This document shows positions 32,301-42,450 of a stretch of 64,000 nt of DNA, piece by piece. Position 1 is the first letter of the stretch. Each line of letters starts with the position of its first letter. The translations under genes were made by a program, and so were the position numbers. The notes beneath the pieces were generated by a model. It did no database searches, was not told where the DNA came from, and was given only the letters and a program-made list of their open reading frames with translations. The DNA comes from Trichobilharzia regenti. Its lineage: Eukaryota; Platyhelminthes; Trematoda; Strigeidida; Schistosomatidae. The DNA lies in assembly GCA_944472135.2 (NCBI GenBank), contig OX235266.1:12193925-12257924 (forward strand). Reading direction: 5' to 3'.

Positions 32301-33547
32301 TTCAAAGAAATGTTAGTAGCCCCGATAAGAGGTAATTTATGACCAGTTATGCCTGTAATTGAACTAGTAGTAGGGTCTATCTGGACATTCTTACAAATCG
32401 ATTGTAAATCTTTCTTAGAAATTATAGATTCAGTACTCCCAGTATCAATTATAAAACAATGGGACTTGCCTGAACTTGTAGTGAAGGTTCTCATTAGATG
32501 AGATTGAGTATTGGGAAAAGTTGAAAGAGATAACGACTGCATTTTACCAGATAAATTGGAAGAATTATCAGGATTCTGAGTAACATAAGTATTCGAACTT
32601 CTGCAAACAGTCTTGATGTGTCCAACTTTACCACATTTATAGCACTTAGCACTCCGAAAACGGCAAGTGCTTCGTAGATGTAACTTTCCACAGGAAAAAC
32701 ACGGCTTATTATTTTTCATCTCTGGCTGCATTCTATTAACTGTGGGCGGCAGTTTGGATTGCTTTCCATGACCACTTGTATTTTCGACTTTAGAAAGCAT
32801 AACATCAGACACTGACGTAGTGGGAGCAGAGTATTCATTATTGACATCTTCATATGTCATACATACATCTTTAGCAGTTTGAAAGGTACAAGAAGGAATC
32901 TGAATTAACTCTTTCTCTAACTTAGGAATATTGATTCCAGCAATTAGACGATCACGTAGTTGAGTATGCAGCTGATCTCCAAAGTTACACTTTGAGGCTT
33001 GAATTTGAAGTTGAAGAATGAAGTCTCTAATCTTCTGGTTGGGAGAACGTACCAGTTTGTTGAAGTGAGCCCTCTCTCTCGTCTCAAATGTAGTTACATG
33101 AAAGTGATTTGTCAGAAGTTCACGTAGTTTATAATATGGCAGAGAAATTGGTTTTTCTGGAAATGACAGAGTCTTTACTAGGCTATATGCATCAAGCCCA
33201 ATAGCAGTGATGAAATGTGCTGGTATTTTGTCATCCCGAACATTCTTGGAAATGCACCACGCATCGAAGCATTCCAAATAATCAGCAATCTCCCGCGGAG
33301 TAGCATTTATAGGAAAATTTCCCAGGTTACTTAGTTCCATCGCGACGCCAATTTGTAGTGATTATTTGTAATCGTAGTATTAGTATTTCGAGATGACCGA
33401 ATTACACGAATCCAACCAAAACACAGAGAGGGCGGAATTCAGGAATTTGTATTTAGCGGAATTATTAATCAGTTCATATAGGAAATATATTTACAATCAA
33501 CAGTAAGTATTTGAAGAATACAGAGATAGAAATTGTCAATCACCACA
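29393..33547 (-). mobile_element. Compact autonomous Ty3/Gypsy element, copy 2
   Basis: 3' LTR 29,393-29,584; 5' LTR 33,354-33,547. Same structure and flanks as copy 1. The pol part is almost unchanged (one silent difference seen, at 32,142). The gag part of 32,634-33,106 differs from copy 1 at about ten sites, and at these it agrees with the non-autonomous element at 38.5-39.0 kb. Confidence 0.9.
29573..33340 (-). CDS. Ty3/Gypsy Gag-Pol polyprotein (intact), copy 2
   Basis: 1,255 codons with all catalytic motifs as in copy 1: zinc knuckles 214-226 and 233-246, DTGS 299-302, YQDD 572-575, RNase H TTDAS 718-722, integrase D989/D1044/E1080. Differences from copy 1 lie in Gag and the start of the spacer: Thr77 for Ile, Met161 for Ile, Pro199 for Ser, Val201 for Gly, Met208 for Ile, Tyr234 for His and Leu270 for Met. 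Tyr234 sits between the first two Cys of the second knuckle and should not block zinc binding. That this copy, like copy 1, has no stop implies recent origin or recent selection. Confidence 0.93.
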   Translation of the reverse strand: MELSNLGNFPINATPREIADYLECFDAWCISKNVRDDKIPAHFITAIGLDAYSLVKTLSFPEKPISLPYYKLRELLTNHFHVTTFETRERAHFNKLVRSPNQKIRDFILQLQIQASKCNFGDQLHTQLRDRLIAGINIPKLEKELIQIPSCTFQTAKDVCMTYEDVNNEYSAPTTSVSDVMLSKVENTSGHGKQSKLPPTVNRMQPEMKNNKPCFSCGKLHLRSTCRFRSAKCYKCGKVGHIKTVCRSSNTYVTQNPDNSSNLSGKMQSLSLSTFPNTQSHLMRTFTTSSGKSHCFIIDTGSTESIISKKDLQSICKNVQIDPTTSSITGITGHKLPLIGATNISLKSDSGNFVNIPFLVSEYGPSLLGLKALRLLNVEISLCTELFDESLFRELLLQCSKSVGGMKIQPIHLEIEGDPIFLKRRLIPYGLRDAVKKELDKLVEQGILMPVESSNWATPIVTPLKADGKTPRICGDYRLTLNSRLLQQSCTTLETEDILYKLHGSRYFSKIDLKDAYLQIPLDEASSALTTINTPFGLFKYKFLPFGLKVSPAIFQNVINQMIDGLDGVESYQDDIIVHGPNIELHNERLLKLFRRLCENNVLVNPSKCHFTLSSVSCLGYTVDSEGFRPDASRLAPLIQAPSPNNMSSLRSWIGTLQFYSRFIPNFTQRLSPLFEIVSSKQFKWEQQHENILRKTLEFLNKQAFLRPFSSKDKSVLTTDASPMGIAAVLEQNGQPVICISRRLSKSEQGYSQTQKEALAVVWAIRRLHKYLFGTKFHIVTDHQALKFIYNPEKSLNKSSAAMVQRWSLELSAYDYTIEHRSAKDIPHADFLSRYSLFENAANDTDCLLVQPLPVDRVRLINDTRKYYGCVINATKRGWNVQCKRRFPDFYKRRDEISVHPEGFLCLNDRIIIPPTLRSAILDDLHSAHLGADKMKSLARLTCWWPEIDADINKRSKSCSSCLHKMSYGKSSWTPWPASCEVWQRIHADYCGPFLNSYYALVIVDSYSRWPEVIITDSPNAKFTHRALRKIFSREGIPDVLVTDNGTHFTEKNFNDWLKHIGCRHLYTAPRHPQSNGLAENFVRTLKSAIASMSPQNLDELERCVDNFLLQYRNAEHTSTHESPAKLFKSRILRKHLMSTTSDVHYYRGNDYRPSIGIILQRMGNRMVKILDIEDNSVHNRHLDQVRINEVGRSDYDYNDSATNPDFVDNSEISLDDTDGNDITESVRRSQRLASKPRYHYKYARRHSTCGGCGD

Positions 33548-34180
33548 TACATCTAGGCATGTATTCAGTTTACTGGATATCAGTTACATTTCAAACTTTT
33601 GGGGTTTCATAGTCGGTAGAGTGATACGAAGGGACGATATTTAGCGGATACTATCTTCCAACTTCGTAATAACTTTTTTCGACTTAGAACAGAAAGAAGC
33701 CAATAAGCCAGGTCTGAATAATATTTGAATCGGAATTGAGGATGCCGTGCTGAAATGCATGCTTAGCTAACTAGAGATCCTGTGCGAACGACGGAAAGTA
33801 GCATCGCGTACCTGAAGCTTAACCTGCTGGAGTAAGTAGTGAAGGCGAACATTCAATGTTCAGCCATAATGCAAGCTGTAGGCTAACAGATCGAAGTCAC
33901 CTGTAAACAGGATGGTCACTTTGGCTGTTTGAAAGCAAGTTCATCAACTCTAACCAGCTGAATCAACTAGATTCAAACCACCATAATTATGAATAGATAC
34001 TTAGACCAGCTGGTATTATGTGGAATCAGGTTTGTAATTTGTAAATTTTTCAGACTTAGGTAAAAATTCACCCCGATTTACACCACTAACAGAAAATATT
34101 CGGTTAAAAATTCGTGAACTGCTTATTGTCTGATGGTAAAATCAAAACAGGATGCATAGTTGCGAAATCGCATCGTGGGA

Positions 34181-37100
34181 ACTTGTTATTATTCGCGTTC
34201 CTTTTGGATCCGACTGTATAATAGGGATTCATTTTAGTAATTATTTGTAGTCGTAGTATTAGTATTTCAAGATGACCGAATTACAAGAATCCAAACAAAA
34301 CACAGAGAGGGCAGAATTCAGGAATTTGTATTTAGCGGAATTAATAATCAGTTCATATAGGAAATATATTTACAATCAACAGTAAGTATTGAAACAATAC
34401 AGAGATAGAAATTGTCAATCACCACATTCATCCACCAGTGTCCACCTTGTCTCCGTTAGTTCGATACTCACGGTTACCCATAATCTCTCATCTTCCCCTC
34501 GTTCTCACATGATCTCCTCCATCTCACTCTCGCAGTGACGTCTTACTCGCCGTTTCGCATTCGAATTTCACTCAAGCGATGGCCTATCTGGCGCGCAATG
34601 TCATTCAATGGGCTCGTCAGCGTGCGCCCTATTCGTCTCCATTTTTCTCGACAAACCTGTTGGAAAGAGGTCCTTAGTTAGTTCGTTCCAAGAGTCTCTT
34701 GCTGCTAATTATTTCAGGCCGGCCATTCGATCGTCAGTATGCAGTCAGAGAAGGCAGATGTTGATAAACGTCGCACCGCGCTGTTTGAAATGCTTTTCTT
34801 GGCTTTGGCGTCGGGTTTCCAACCCACATAGAACTCACTGAGATAACACTGATGTTGAAAATCAAAATCTAGTTCTTTACACTGTGGAATGCAGAAGATT
34901 CCTAAACTGATTTCAGGTTGATGAAGGTCTGTCTTGCCTTTCCTATTCTGGCTTTGACATCCTCATCCGTGTCAGCTAGCCATAGTTGAAACCAGGCTTT
35001 CTAGATAATTGGAGGAAGTCTCTTCTGTCAAATTTCTCCCGTTGATAGTGATTGGATCTGTTTGTTGCCAGTGCTGGTTGGTTATCTTCAACACCCCAGT
35101 TTCCTCTATGGTCACTTGGAGTCCTGTCATTGCTTTCCTATCCAGTCAGTTTTTTGCTTTTCGCCTGTAAGTCTTCAAGTTTGTTTGACATTTAACATAA
35201 GTCATCCGCTCGTGAAATCCAGATCTTCTTATGTCTTCTTGTCAGTAATTTAGCCTGATCCTGTCTTCTCATTCCCATGTACAGTCTGGCACATGCACTG
35301 GTTAACCACAATTTGGAATATCATTGGTGATAATAGGCATCCAGCCTTGTCATACTCCCGTACGCACTTCGAACGCCTCACTGATTTTCCCTCTGTGGAT
35401 CACGTGACAGTGATATAGGGATGTTGATTGAGGTTGATAAAGACTTGAGGTACACCGTAGTGTTAAAATGGTTTCCAAACTACTTCTCGGTTAACACTGT
35501 AGAAGGCCTTTTCGAATTCAATGAAATTAAGGTACAGGCTTTACTGCCATTCTATGCGCTGTTCGATGATGATGTGTAGAGTTGCAGTTTGATCTGCACA
35601 TGATTTCCTGAATTTTTCCTGAATCCAGCTTGTTCCGGTGACGGCGCAGTTGCGAATCCTGTGCAAATTTCCTCTTAAGGGTTATACGATTTAGTAATTT
35701 ACTTGGCGTGGACGAGAGCATTATTCCATGCCAATTCTTGCAGAGGCGTATGTAGCCTTTCTTCGGTAATCTGGGAAGGTAGCCTTTCTTCCCACCAGTA
35801 GGCAACTTCCTTTCCTTCTGAACCTTTTGCCATAACGGCGTGCGAACACCTGCCGCAGTCTTTGGATCCGTTTTCAGTTCTTCGAGGGCAATTCTAAATG
35901 ACTCTGCTGGCTTCCTGGACTTCAGAAGCTTGATCTCATTCGCGATTTCTACTTTTGTTGGAGGATCGCTACCCACTGGCAGTTCCGTGACTGCCGAAGT
36001 TAGTGATATTTATTGGCGAGTTGCAGGTGATGGTCGATTCAGAAGTCGTTTAAAGTGATCAGCCCATTGTCCTATTCGTTTCTCCTCCTTTGTAATTAGG
36101 CTCCCTTGAGCGTCTTTTATTGGTTTCATCACCTGGGTTTATGTCTTTCTTGATAGAGACCTGGTTATCTGATATTATGTCCTGAGAACTCTTTTACCTT
36201 CGACCTGCCCGTTCTTCTACAGTTGCCAGTCAGTATGTCGTAGAATTGTTTTTGTCTTTCCTAGCACTCTTCGTCGCTTATTTATTCGGTGCAGTACACT
36301 GAACTTATCACCTCCTGTTGTCCATCTTTGCATGGAATCATCTTCTCTTTCACCATCCTCATCTCCTCACATAACTTTCAGATATGTGTTGAAAGCCATT
36401 CCTTGTCTTGTCTCTTCTTTATCCTAGAATGGTTGTATGTATTTCCTTGAACATCGCCTTCAGAGAGTTAGCTCCAGTATTCTATAAGGCAGCTTTCATC
36501 AGTGATATCGCGTATTGTCTCCGACTTTACTCTGCTCTGATTGTAGTAAATACACTCCTTATGGAATTCTCCAGTTTCTGAATCCTGAACAGTGGCCTGT
36601 TTCCATTTGTTTCCAAGGAATTCAGCTTTACCTTGAAGGTTCCCTGAATTAGATGGTGGTCTCAGCCGACGTCTGCTCCCCCTCTCGTCTTTGCGTTAGG
36701 CAGGCTGTGTCTCCACATCCTTGAGCAGTATTGAGATGAAATCTATCTGGTTTGTGTTGTGTCCGTCAGGCGAAATCCACGTTGTTTTGTGTATATTCTT
36801 GTGCTTGTACACGCTGCCTCCGATCACCAAATCATTGAGAGCGCAGAAGTCTGTGAATAGTTCTCCGTTCTCATTCATTCCTCTGAGCCAAAACCTCTAG
36901 ACCCATGATCAGTTTTTTCTTGTATTATCCGCCCACAGTTTGACTTGAATTCACATCGCCCATGAGAATTTTGATGTCGTCATTTGGGATGTTGTCCATC
37001 ACTGTTTGCAGTTGTCTATAGAAATCTTCCTTCTTTTGTTCCACGTTGTTTGTAAGTGCGTAGCATTGGATAATTGTGACTTTGCTGTCATGATCCCAGA

Positions 37101-37625
37101 TAAAATTGATTCCCACTACATTAGGGATTTGGTTGCCACTCGTGACATCATTATAGCCGCTCACTGCCTCAGTGTGCCTATGGTTGTCATTTGGGTGACC
37201 AGATCGGAGTAGATTACTAACTCACCAAATGACAATTTTTCTGGTCCACATCGATTCTATCTGCTGTTGCAGATTCCTAGTACTTCCATGGCATCTCTTC
37301 ACATTTCTTTGGTTACCTGCACAGCTTTCCCAGCCTCGAACATTGTACGTACATTCCACGTCCACATTCTTATTCTTGACTTCATTGAGAGAAGACACAT
37401 CAGCTGGCTGACTGGCTTCCCAAAGGTTCTCATTTCATCATTTCATTTCATCTCACCGATTCCAGTGAAGAATAAGATTGTTTTTCATATTTTTTGTATT
37501 TTTAATAAATTTCTTGTGCTTTGAAGTTTCTGTAGCAGTTTGATTGGTTTGTGGGATAGAGTCCCAGTCTCAACCCTCCTTCTTTATCCGGGCTTGAGAA
37601 GAAGACTAGTGACCTAATAACCTAG
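34181..37625 (-). pseudogene. Long RTE/SR2-type element, decayed, copy 2
   Basis: Duplicate of 14,266-17,710, with the nested solo Gypsy LTR at 34,233-34,426 (TTCAT repeats at its edges). The same stops and frameshifts are present, so it was already dead before duplication. Confidence 0.75.
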
Positions 37626-39466
37626 GAAAGTGTAGTAATTTATTGTACTTGAAGTATTAGTATTTCGATCTGACGGAATTATAAGAATCTAAACAAAACC
37701 CAGAGAGGGCAGCAATCAGGAATTTGTATTTAGCGGAATTCGAATGCCATTCATATAAGAAACATATCAACAGTCAACAGTAAGTATTTTAAACAATACA
37801 GAGATAGAAATTGTCAATCACCACATCCGCCACACCTCGAATATCTCCTCGCGTATTTATAGCGATGTCTCGGTTTGCTTGCAAGTAGCTTCGACCTAAC
37901 TGATTCTGTGATATTATTTTCATCAGTATTATCTGGACTTATTTCTGAATTATCTACAAAATCAGGATTATTAGCGGAATCAATAATATTATAATTGGAA
38001 CGACCTACTTCATTTATTGTCACATTGTCCAGGTGTCCGTTATGAACTGAGTGATCTTTGATGTCTAATATCTTCACCACTCGATTTCCCATTTTTTGTA
38101 GTATAATTCCAACAGAAGGTCTATAGTCATTCCCTTTGTAATAATGTACATTAGAAGTCGTGGACATCAGACGCTTCTTGAGAATTCGAGATTTGAAACA
38201 TTTTGCAGGACTTTCACGGGTACTTGTTTGCTCTGCATTCAACAGACGCAGTCTATGCATATGCAGTAATTCCTCAATTTTAATCAGTTGCTCTCTCATC
38301 TCATTCAGGTCTTTTCGTGTCTTCGACAGTTCGCACTGTAACTCAGCTACCTCATCTTTGAAAACAGTTGACACTTGAGTTGCCGAACTTGTAGTGGAGG
38401 TTTTCATCGGATTAGCTTGAGTATTTTGAAAGGTTGAAAGACACATTGACTCCATTTTACTAGACAGCTTGGGAGAATTATAAGAATGTTGAGCAACATA
38501 TGTATTCGAACTTCTGCAAACAGTCCTGATGTGTCCAGCTTTACCACATTTATAGCACTTAGCACTCCGAAAACGGCAAGTGCTTCGTAGATGTAACTTT
38601 CCACAGGAAAAACACGGCTTATTATTTTTCATCTCTGGCTGCATTCTATTAACTGTGGGCGGCAGTTTGGATTGCTTCCCATGACCACTTGTATTTTCGA
38701 CTTTAGAAAGCATAACATCAGACACTGACGTAGTGGGAGCAGAGTATTCATTATTGACATCTTCATATGTCATACATACATCTTTAGCAGTTTGAAAGGT
38801 ACAAGAAGGAATCTGAATTAACTCTTTCTCTAACTTAGGAATATTGATTCCAGCAATTAGACGATCACGTAGTTGAGTATGCAGCTGATCTCCAAAGTTA
38901 CACTTTGAGGCTTGAATTTGAAGTTGAAGAATGAAGTCTCTAATCTTCTGGTTGGGAGAACGTACCAGTTTGTTGAAGTGAGCCCTCTCTCTCGTCTCAA
39001 ATGTAGTTACATGAAAGTGATTTGTCAGAAGTTCACGGATCTTGTCATATGACATAGAAATGGGTTTATCTGGAAATGCCAGATTCTTCACCAGGCTATA
39101 TGCATCAAGCCCAATAGCGGTGATGAAATGTGCTGGTATTTTATCATCCCGAACATTCTTGGAAATGCACCACGCATCGAAGCATTCCAAATAATCAGCA
39201 ATCTCCCGCGGAGTAGCATTTATAGGAAAATTTCCCAGGTTACTTAGTTCCATCGCGACGCCAATTTGTAGTAATTTATTGTACTTGAAATATTAATATA
39301 CCGGGATGACGGAATTATAGGAATCTAATCAAAACCCAGAGAGGGCAGTAATCCGTAATTTTTATTTAGCGGAATTCGAATGCCATTCATATAAGAAACA
39401 TATCAACAGTCAACAGTAAGTATTTTAAACAATACAGAGATAGAAATTGTCAATCACCACAGAAAG
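37626..39466 (-). mobile_element. Complete non-autonomous Gypsy element (Gag, coiled coil, integrase tail)
   Basis: 1,831-bp element between LTRs at 37,631-37,825 (3') and 39,267-39,461 (5'), each 195 bp, with a perfect 5-bp duplication GAAAG at 37,626-37,630 and 39,462-39,466. The primer-binding site and 13-nt leader match those of the autonomous element. The single 479-codon frame ends inside the 3' LTR in the same way. The two LTRs are identical over the half nearest the coding start of the LTR (on the minus strand) but differ at about a dozen sites in the other half. Mobility would need enzymes from the 1,255-codon relative 4 kb away. Confidence 0.9.
37814..39253 (-). CDS. Gag / coiled-coil / integrase-tail fusion protein
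   Basis: 479 residues. Residues 1-290 match the Gag region of the autonomous protein, including both zinc knuckles (214-226, 233-246). Residues 339-479 match its last 142 residues, the integrase C-terminal tail ending Cys-Gly-Asp. In between, protease, RT, RNase H and the integrase core are gone, replaced by about 48 residues with no counterpart in the autonomous protein. Of these, 298-335 is a strong heptad-like, charged amphipathic helix (VAELQCELSKTRKDL and following). The frame is open from start to end, so this is not a random deletion. It may co-assemble with autonomous Gag or tether to its particles; that role is inference. The start is the ATG beside the primer-binding site. Confidence 0.88.
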   Translation of the reverse strand: MELSNLGNFPINATPREIADYLECFDAWCISKNVRDDKIPAHFITAIGLDAYSLVKNLAFPDKPISMSYDKIRELLTNHFHVTTFETRERAHFNKLVRSPNQKIRDFILQLQIQASKCNFGDQLHTQLRDRLIAGINIPKLEKELIQIPSCTFQTAKDVCMTYEDVNNEYSAPTTSVSDVMLSKVENTSGHGKQSKLPPTVNRMQPEMKNNKPCFSCGKLHLRSTCRFRSAKCYKCGKAGHIRTVCRSSNTYVAQHSYNSPKLSSKMESMCLSTFQNTQANPMKTSTTSSATQVSTVFKDEVAELQCELSKTRKDLNEMREQLIKIEELLHMHRLRLLNAEQTSTRESPAKCFKSRILKKRLMSTTSNVHYYKGNDYRPSVGIILQKMGNRVVKILDIKDHSVHNGHLDNVTINEVGRSNYNIIDSANNPDFVDNSEISPDNTDENNITESVRSKLLASKPRHRYKYARRYSRCGGCGD

Positions 39467-39985
39467 GCTACAAAATTTGCAGAATGACTTGTTATTACGG
39501 TTTGTGATTCCACCATGGTTTCATATCCCGCTGAAAATGTGACCTTTGCGTTGCTGGAAGGTGCCAATGAACACATTCTTCCTTTTAACTAACTCCTATC
39601 ACATTTTCGATTGACTTATTTATCTATCGAATCCATCGTTTAACAGGAAAATAACTTTAAAGATATTGATCAGGTGACGTAGTTCGTTATTCTAAACGTT
39701 TTCAGATTGTTTGCAGGAATTTGATCGGTTTCAATTCTTCTCACAGTCAAAAGGTTGGCCTCTTCATCTGAAGGCGTTCAGTGGTTGGAGTAAAGGATGA
39801 ACTTTTTTGAAGAATCCCAAGCTAGGAAAAACACAGCTTTTCAGTAATTCTAAGCCCTTAGTAGTTCCCTAACAAATTTTGATGAAACTTGTAAATGTGA
39901 TTCCTAAAGATGGTCATAGATTATTCTATTGGCTTTACTTTCCGTTACCATGACAAGGAAATCGTTTTCCTCTTTATGGAATGTT
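39467..39985. other. No clear feature
   Basis: Unduplicated sequence after the Gypsy element. It may include the outermost 3' non-coding part of the PLE, but no boundary is visible. Confidence 0.4.
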
Positions 39986-40111
39986 AAATTACACCGGATA
40001 TGTTGAATGTTTGTACTAGTTATGATAAAGAAGATTTGTAGCTCAGGTGGATGATTTTGATGTGGTTTTGTCCTCTGAGCTGGATGGTTAATTTGCGAAG
40101 CTTTCATCACC

Positions 40112-41056
40112 TTACTGGGTGACATCTTCAGCGCATACTTCAATTTGAAGTGAGCTTTTAGATTTCTCCACGAGTTTATTAATCATCTCTCCTGGTGACC
40201 TTGGACGTGATTGGTTGTTTATGTGTGTTTTCACATCTTCTAGGTTACTTGTATTGGAACTGACTGTTTCTTTGATTTGAACTTTTACCCTTTGAGTGTG
40301 AAGTTTCTTTCTTATTGGTTGATAAATTTTGTCGATCTCGATGTGTCTATTGATTGATGATTCACTGGAATGCCAAGCTTCTAAAAATTCTCTAGCATTC
40401 TTGTTATTTCCTCTGTCTAATATTTGAACGTTGTCCCAGTCGAATTGATGTCCGTGGTTGTCTGTATGTAGTGATATGAGGGAGTGGATATCATGTCTTT
40501 TGACGGCTAGCTTATGTTCGTGGATACGAAGACGAAGGGGACGTCCACTTTGGCCAATGTAGTGTTTTTCGCAGTTGTTACAATTTATTTTGTAGATGAT
40601 GTTGGTTTTATCTTCTTTCGCTGTTGAGTCTTTTGGTTGACATAGAATTGAGTGCAGCGACTTTGTTGGTTTGTGTACGACGTCAATTCCTAAAGGTTTG
40701 AAGAGTCTTGTAGTGATTTCTGAGATATCCTTTATGTATGGTAAGGCGATTTTCTTTGTGTTCTCCTTGGTGGCTTTTGCTTTGGTAGGTTGGCTTGGAG
40801 GTATATGTTTTTTGATGAAATTCCGTGGATATCCATTCTTTTGGAAGACGTCCATGAGATACTTTTCTTCAATTTTCCTTAAGGTGGGAGTGCTGCAGTG
40901 AGTCCTTGCTCTCTTGAATAGTGTTTGTATGCAATTCCTTTTGTGTGTTATTGGGTTGTTGCTGTTGTAATTTAGGATTTGGTCTGTGTGAGTTGATTTC
41001 CTATAAACTTGAGTTTCTAATTCCCCTGTGGTTGTTCGCTTGACTAAGACGTCCAA
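40112..41056 (-). pseudogene. PLE 3' half: RT thumb and GIY-YIG endonuclease
   Basis: 314 codons. Residues 1-30 continue the RT (DVLVKR, VYRKSTHTDQ). Residues 60-140 are the linker block typical of PLEs (NGYPRNFIKKHIP, then LPYIKDISE). The endonuclease begins about residue 153 with the YKI motif. It has Cys159 and Cys162, HYIGQSGR at 165-172, arginines at 173-177 and His181, and a candidate catalytic Glu at 223 or 226. The Cys pair next to the GIY-YIG core is characteristic of PLE endonucleases. Its first Met is not a real start: translation would come from the upstream RT frame. Confidence 0.82.
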
Positions 41057-42438
41057 AAATGGTATTTTGTTCTCGGATTCCTCTCTCTTGTGAATTTTAT
41101 GTCGTTGAAGACGTTGTTTATTAAGTTGTGTGTTTTATCTAACTCGTTTCTTTTGATTATTACAAATGTGTCGTCGACGTAGCGTATCCAAATCTTGGGT
41201 TTGATCTTTGGTAGAATTATGTTTTCGAGTCTTTGCATCACTGCTTCTGCAATCAAACCTGATATTGGCGATCCCATAGGTGTTCCTTTGACTTGTTCAT
41301 ATATTTGGCCGTTGAATTGGAAGTATGTTGTTAGGCATAGATTTATGCATTCCATCCAGCTTGTGTGTTGCATTTTTGATTGTTGTGGAGGTTGTTCGTC
41401 GTTGCTAAGTAATTGCTCTATGGTTTCTTTTGCTAGTTTTTGTCCGATGGAGGTATATAATGCTGTCACGTCGAATGATACCATTATTTCTTGTTCATCT
41501 ATTTGAATGCCTCTGATTTTCTCTAGGAATTGGATAGCAGAGTTGATGGAGTGATAGCAAGATTCCGTTAGGTGTTTTAGTTTTCTGTATAATTCTTTGG
41601 ATAAATTATATGTTGGAGTTCCTGGGAGTGATACAATTGGTCGTAACGGGATATTTGCCTTGTGTATTTTGGGTCTGCCGTAGAATCGAGGTAGGACTGG
41701 TCCATTGGATTTCATTCGCCATTGGTCTTGTTTTGTGATCTGTCCAGTTTTCGTGAGCTTGTTTAAGGTCCTTTGGATGCGGTTATCCAATGTTTGTATG
41801 GGATTTGTTGGGAGTTGTTGATATACATCCTCATCTTTGAGTAGTTCTTCAGCTTTCTTGGTGTATTCTTCTCTGTCCATGACTACTGTTGTTCTTCCTT
41901 TGTCGGCTGGTAGAATGACGATGTCTTTCCTATTTTTCAGCTTTTTGAGGGCCTTTAGTTCTTGAGCGTTGAGTTGTGTGTGTTGTCTTTTCTGTTTGAC
42001 CATTGGTACAATTGTTTGGCGTATCTCTTCCTGTGTTTCCTCGTTCAAGTTTGATGATTTGAGTAATGATTCAAGGGCAGCGAAGAAATCAGTTTTCGAA
42101 GCATCTCCGGTGTTGTAGTTTAATCCTTTTTGTAGTAGTTGTTGTTCCATTTTTGATAGTGGTTGTTTTGATAGGTTGACTACGCAGTCTATAGGCGTAT
42201 TGTCTGGTTGTTGTTTTCTAATCTTGGTTAGCTTGGTTTTGAGGACTCTTCGTCTTTGTTCTCTGTGTTTTTCACTTGACAGTGTGATTGCGGTGATCAG
42301 CGTTGACAGGTGTTCCTGGTTGAGGGTCTTCTCTAATTTTGCTTTTTGGATATCTATAATTTGTTGATATTTGTTGATCCGATAATGTGCGTCTGTAATC
42401 GTTAATTTGACCATTCGTCTTCCACATTGTTCGGCCAA
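41044..42438 (-). pseudogene. PLE reverse transcriptase part
   Basis: 464 codons. A basic, helix-rich N-terminal extension covers about residues 1-165. RT motifs follow: ILPADKG at 175-181, FYGRPKIHK at 252-260 with LRPIVS at 265-270, SFDVTALYTS at 321-330, GTPMGSP at 385-391, and the catalytic YVDD at 420-423. The frame runs out of phase near residue 452 and stops 12 codons later, while the thumb continues in another phase. All catalytic residues seen are intact. Confidence 0.85.
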
Positions 42439-42450
42439 TTTCTACTGTTT

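Larger units (their letters stand above)
18025..37939. repeat. Tandem duplication, copy 2 (complete 19,915-bp unit)
   Basis: Complete unit bounded by the junction at 18,024/18,025 on the left and by passage into unduplicated sequence at 37,940 on the right. The first 1,891 bases (18,025-19,915) hold a divergent solo LTR and RTE remnants; their copy 1 counterpart would lie upstream of the window. The right end is inside the complete non-autonomous Gypsy element, so that element was present before the duplication. Confidence 0.93.
39986..42450 (-). mobile_element. Penelope-like element, nearly complete, one frameshift
   Basis: On the minus strand an RT frame (42,438-41,044) is followed by a connecting and GIY-YIG endonuclease frame (41,056-40,112), then a non-coding tail (40,111 to about 39,990). 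The tail contains a block (AAGATGTCACCCAG ... GATGAAAGCTTC) seen in altered form at 58,620-58,690 and 48,060-48,110. The two frames overlap by 13 bases in different phases at the palm/thumb boundary, where one base appears to have been lost. GTTTGTACTAGT occurs at both ends (near 40,010 and 42,455) and may mark terminal repeats. Confidence 0.85.

Noticed and set aside
39467..39985. Host exon between the Gypsy and Penelope elements
   Set aside because: No frame over 60 codons with plausible composition and no splice-site pair.
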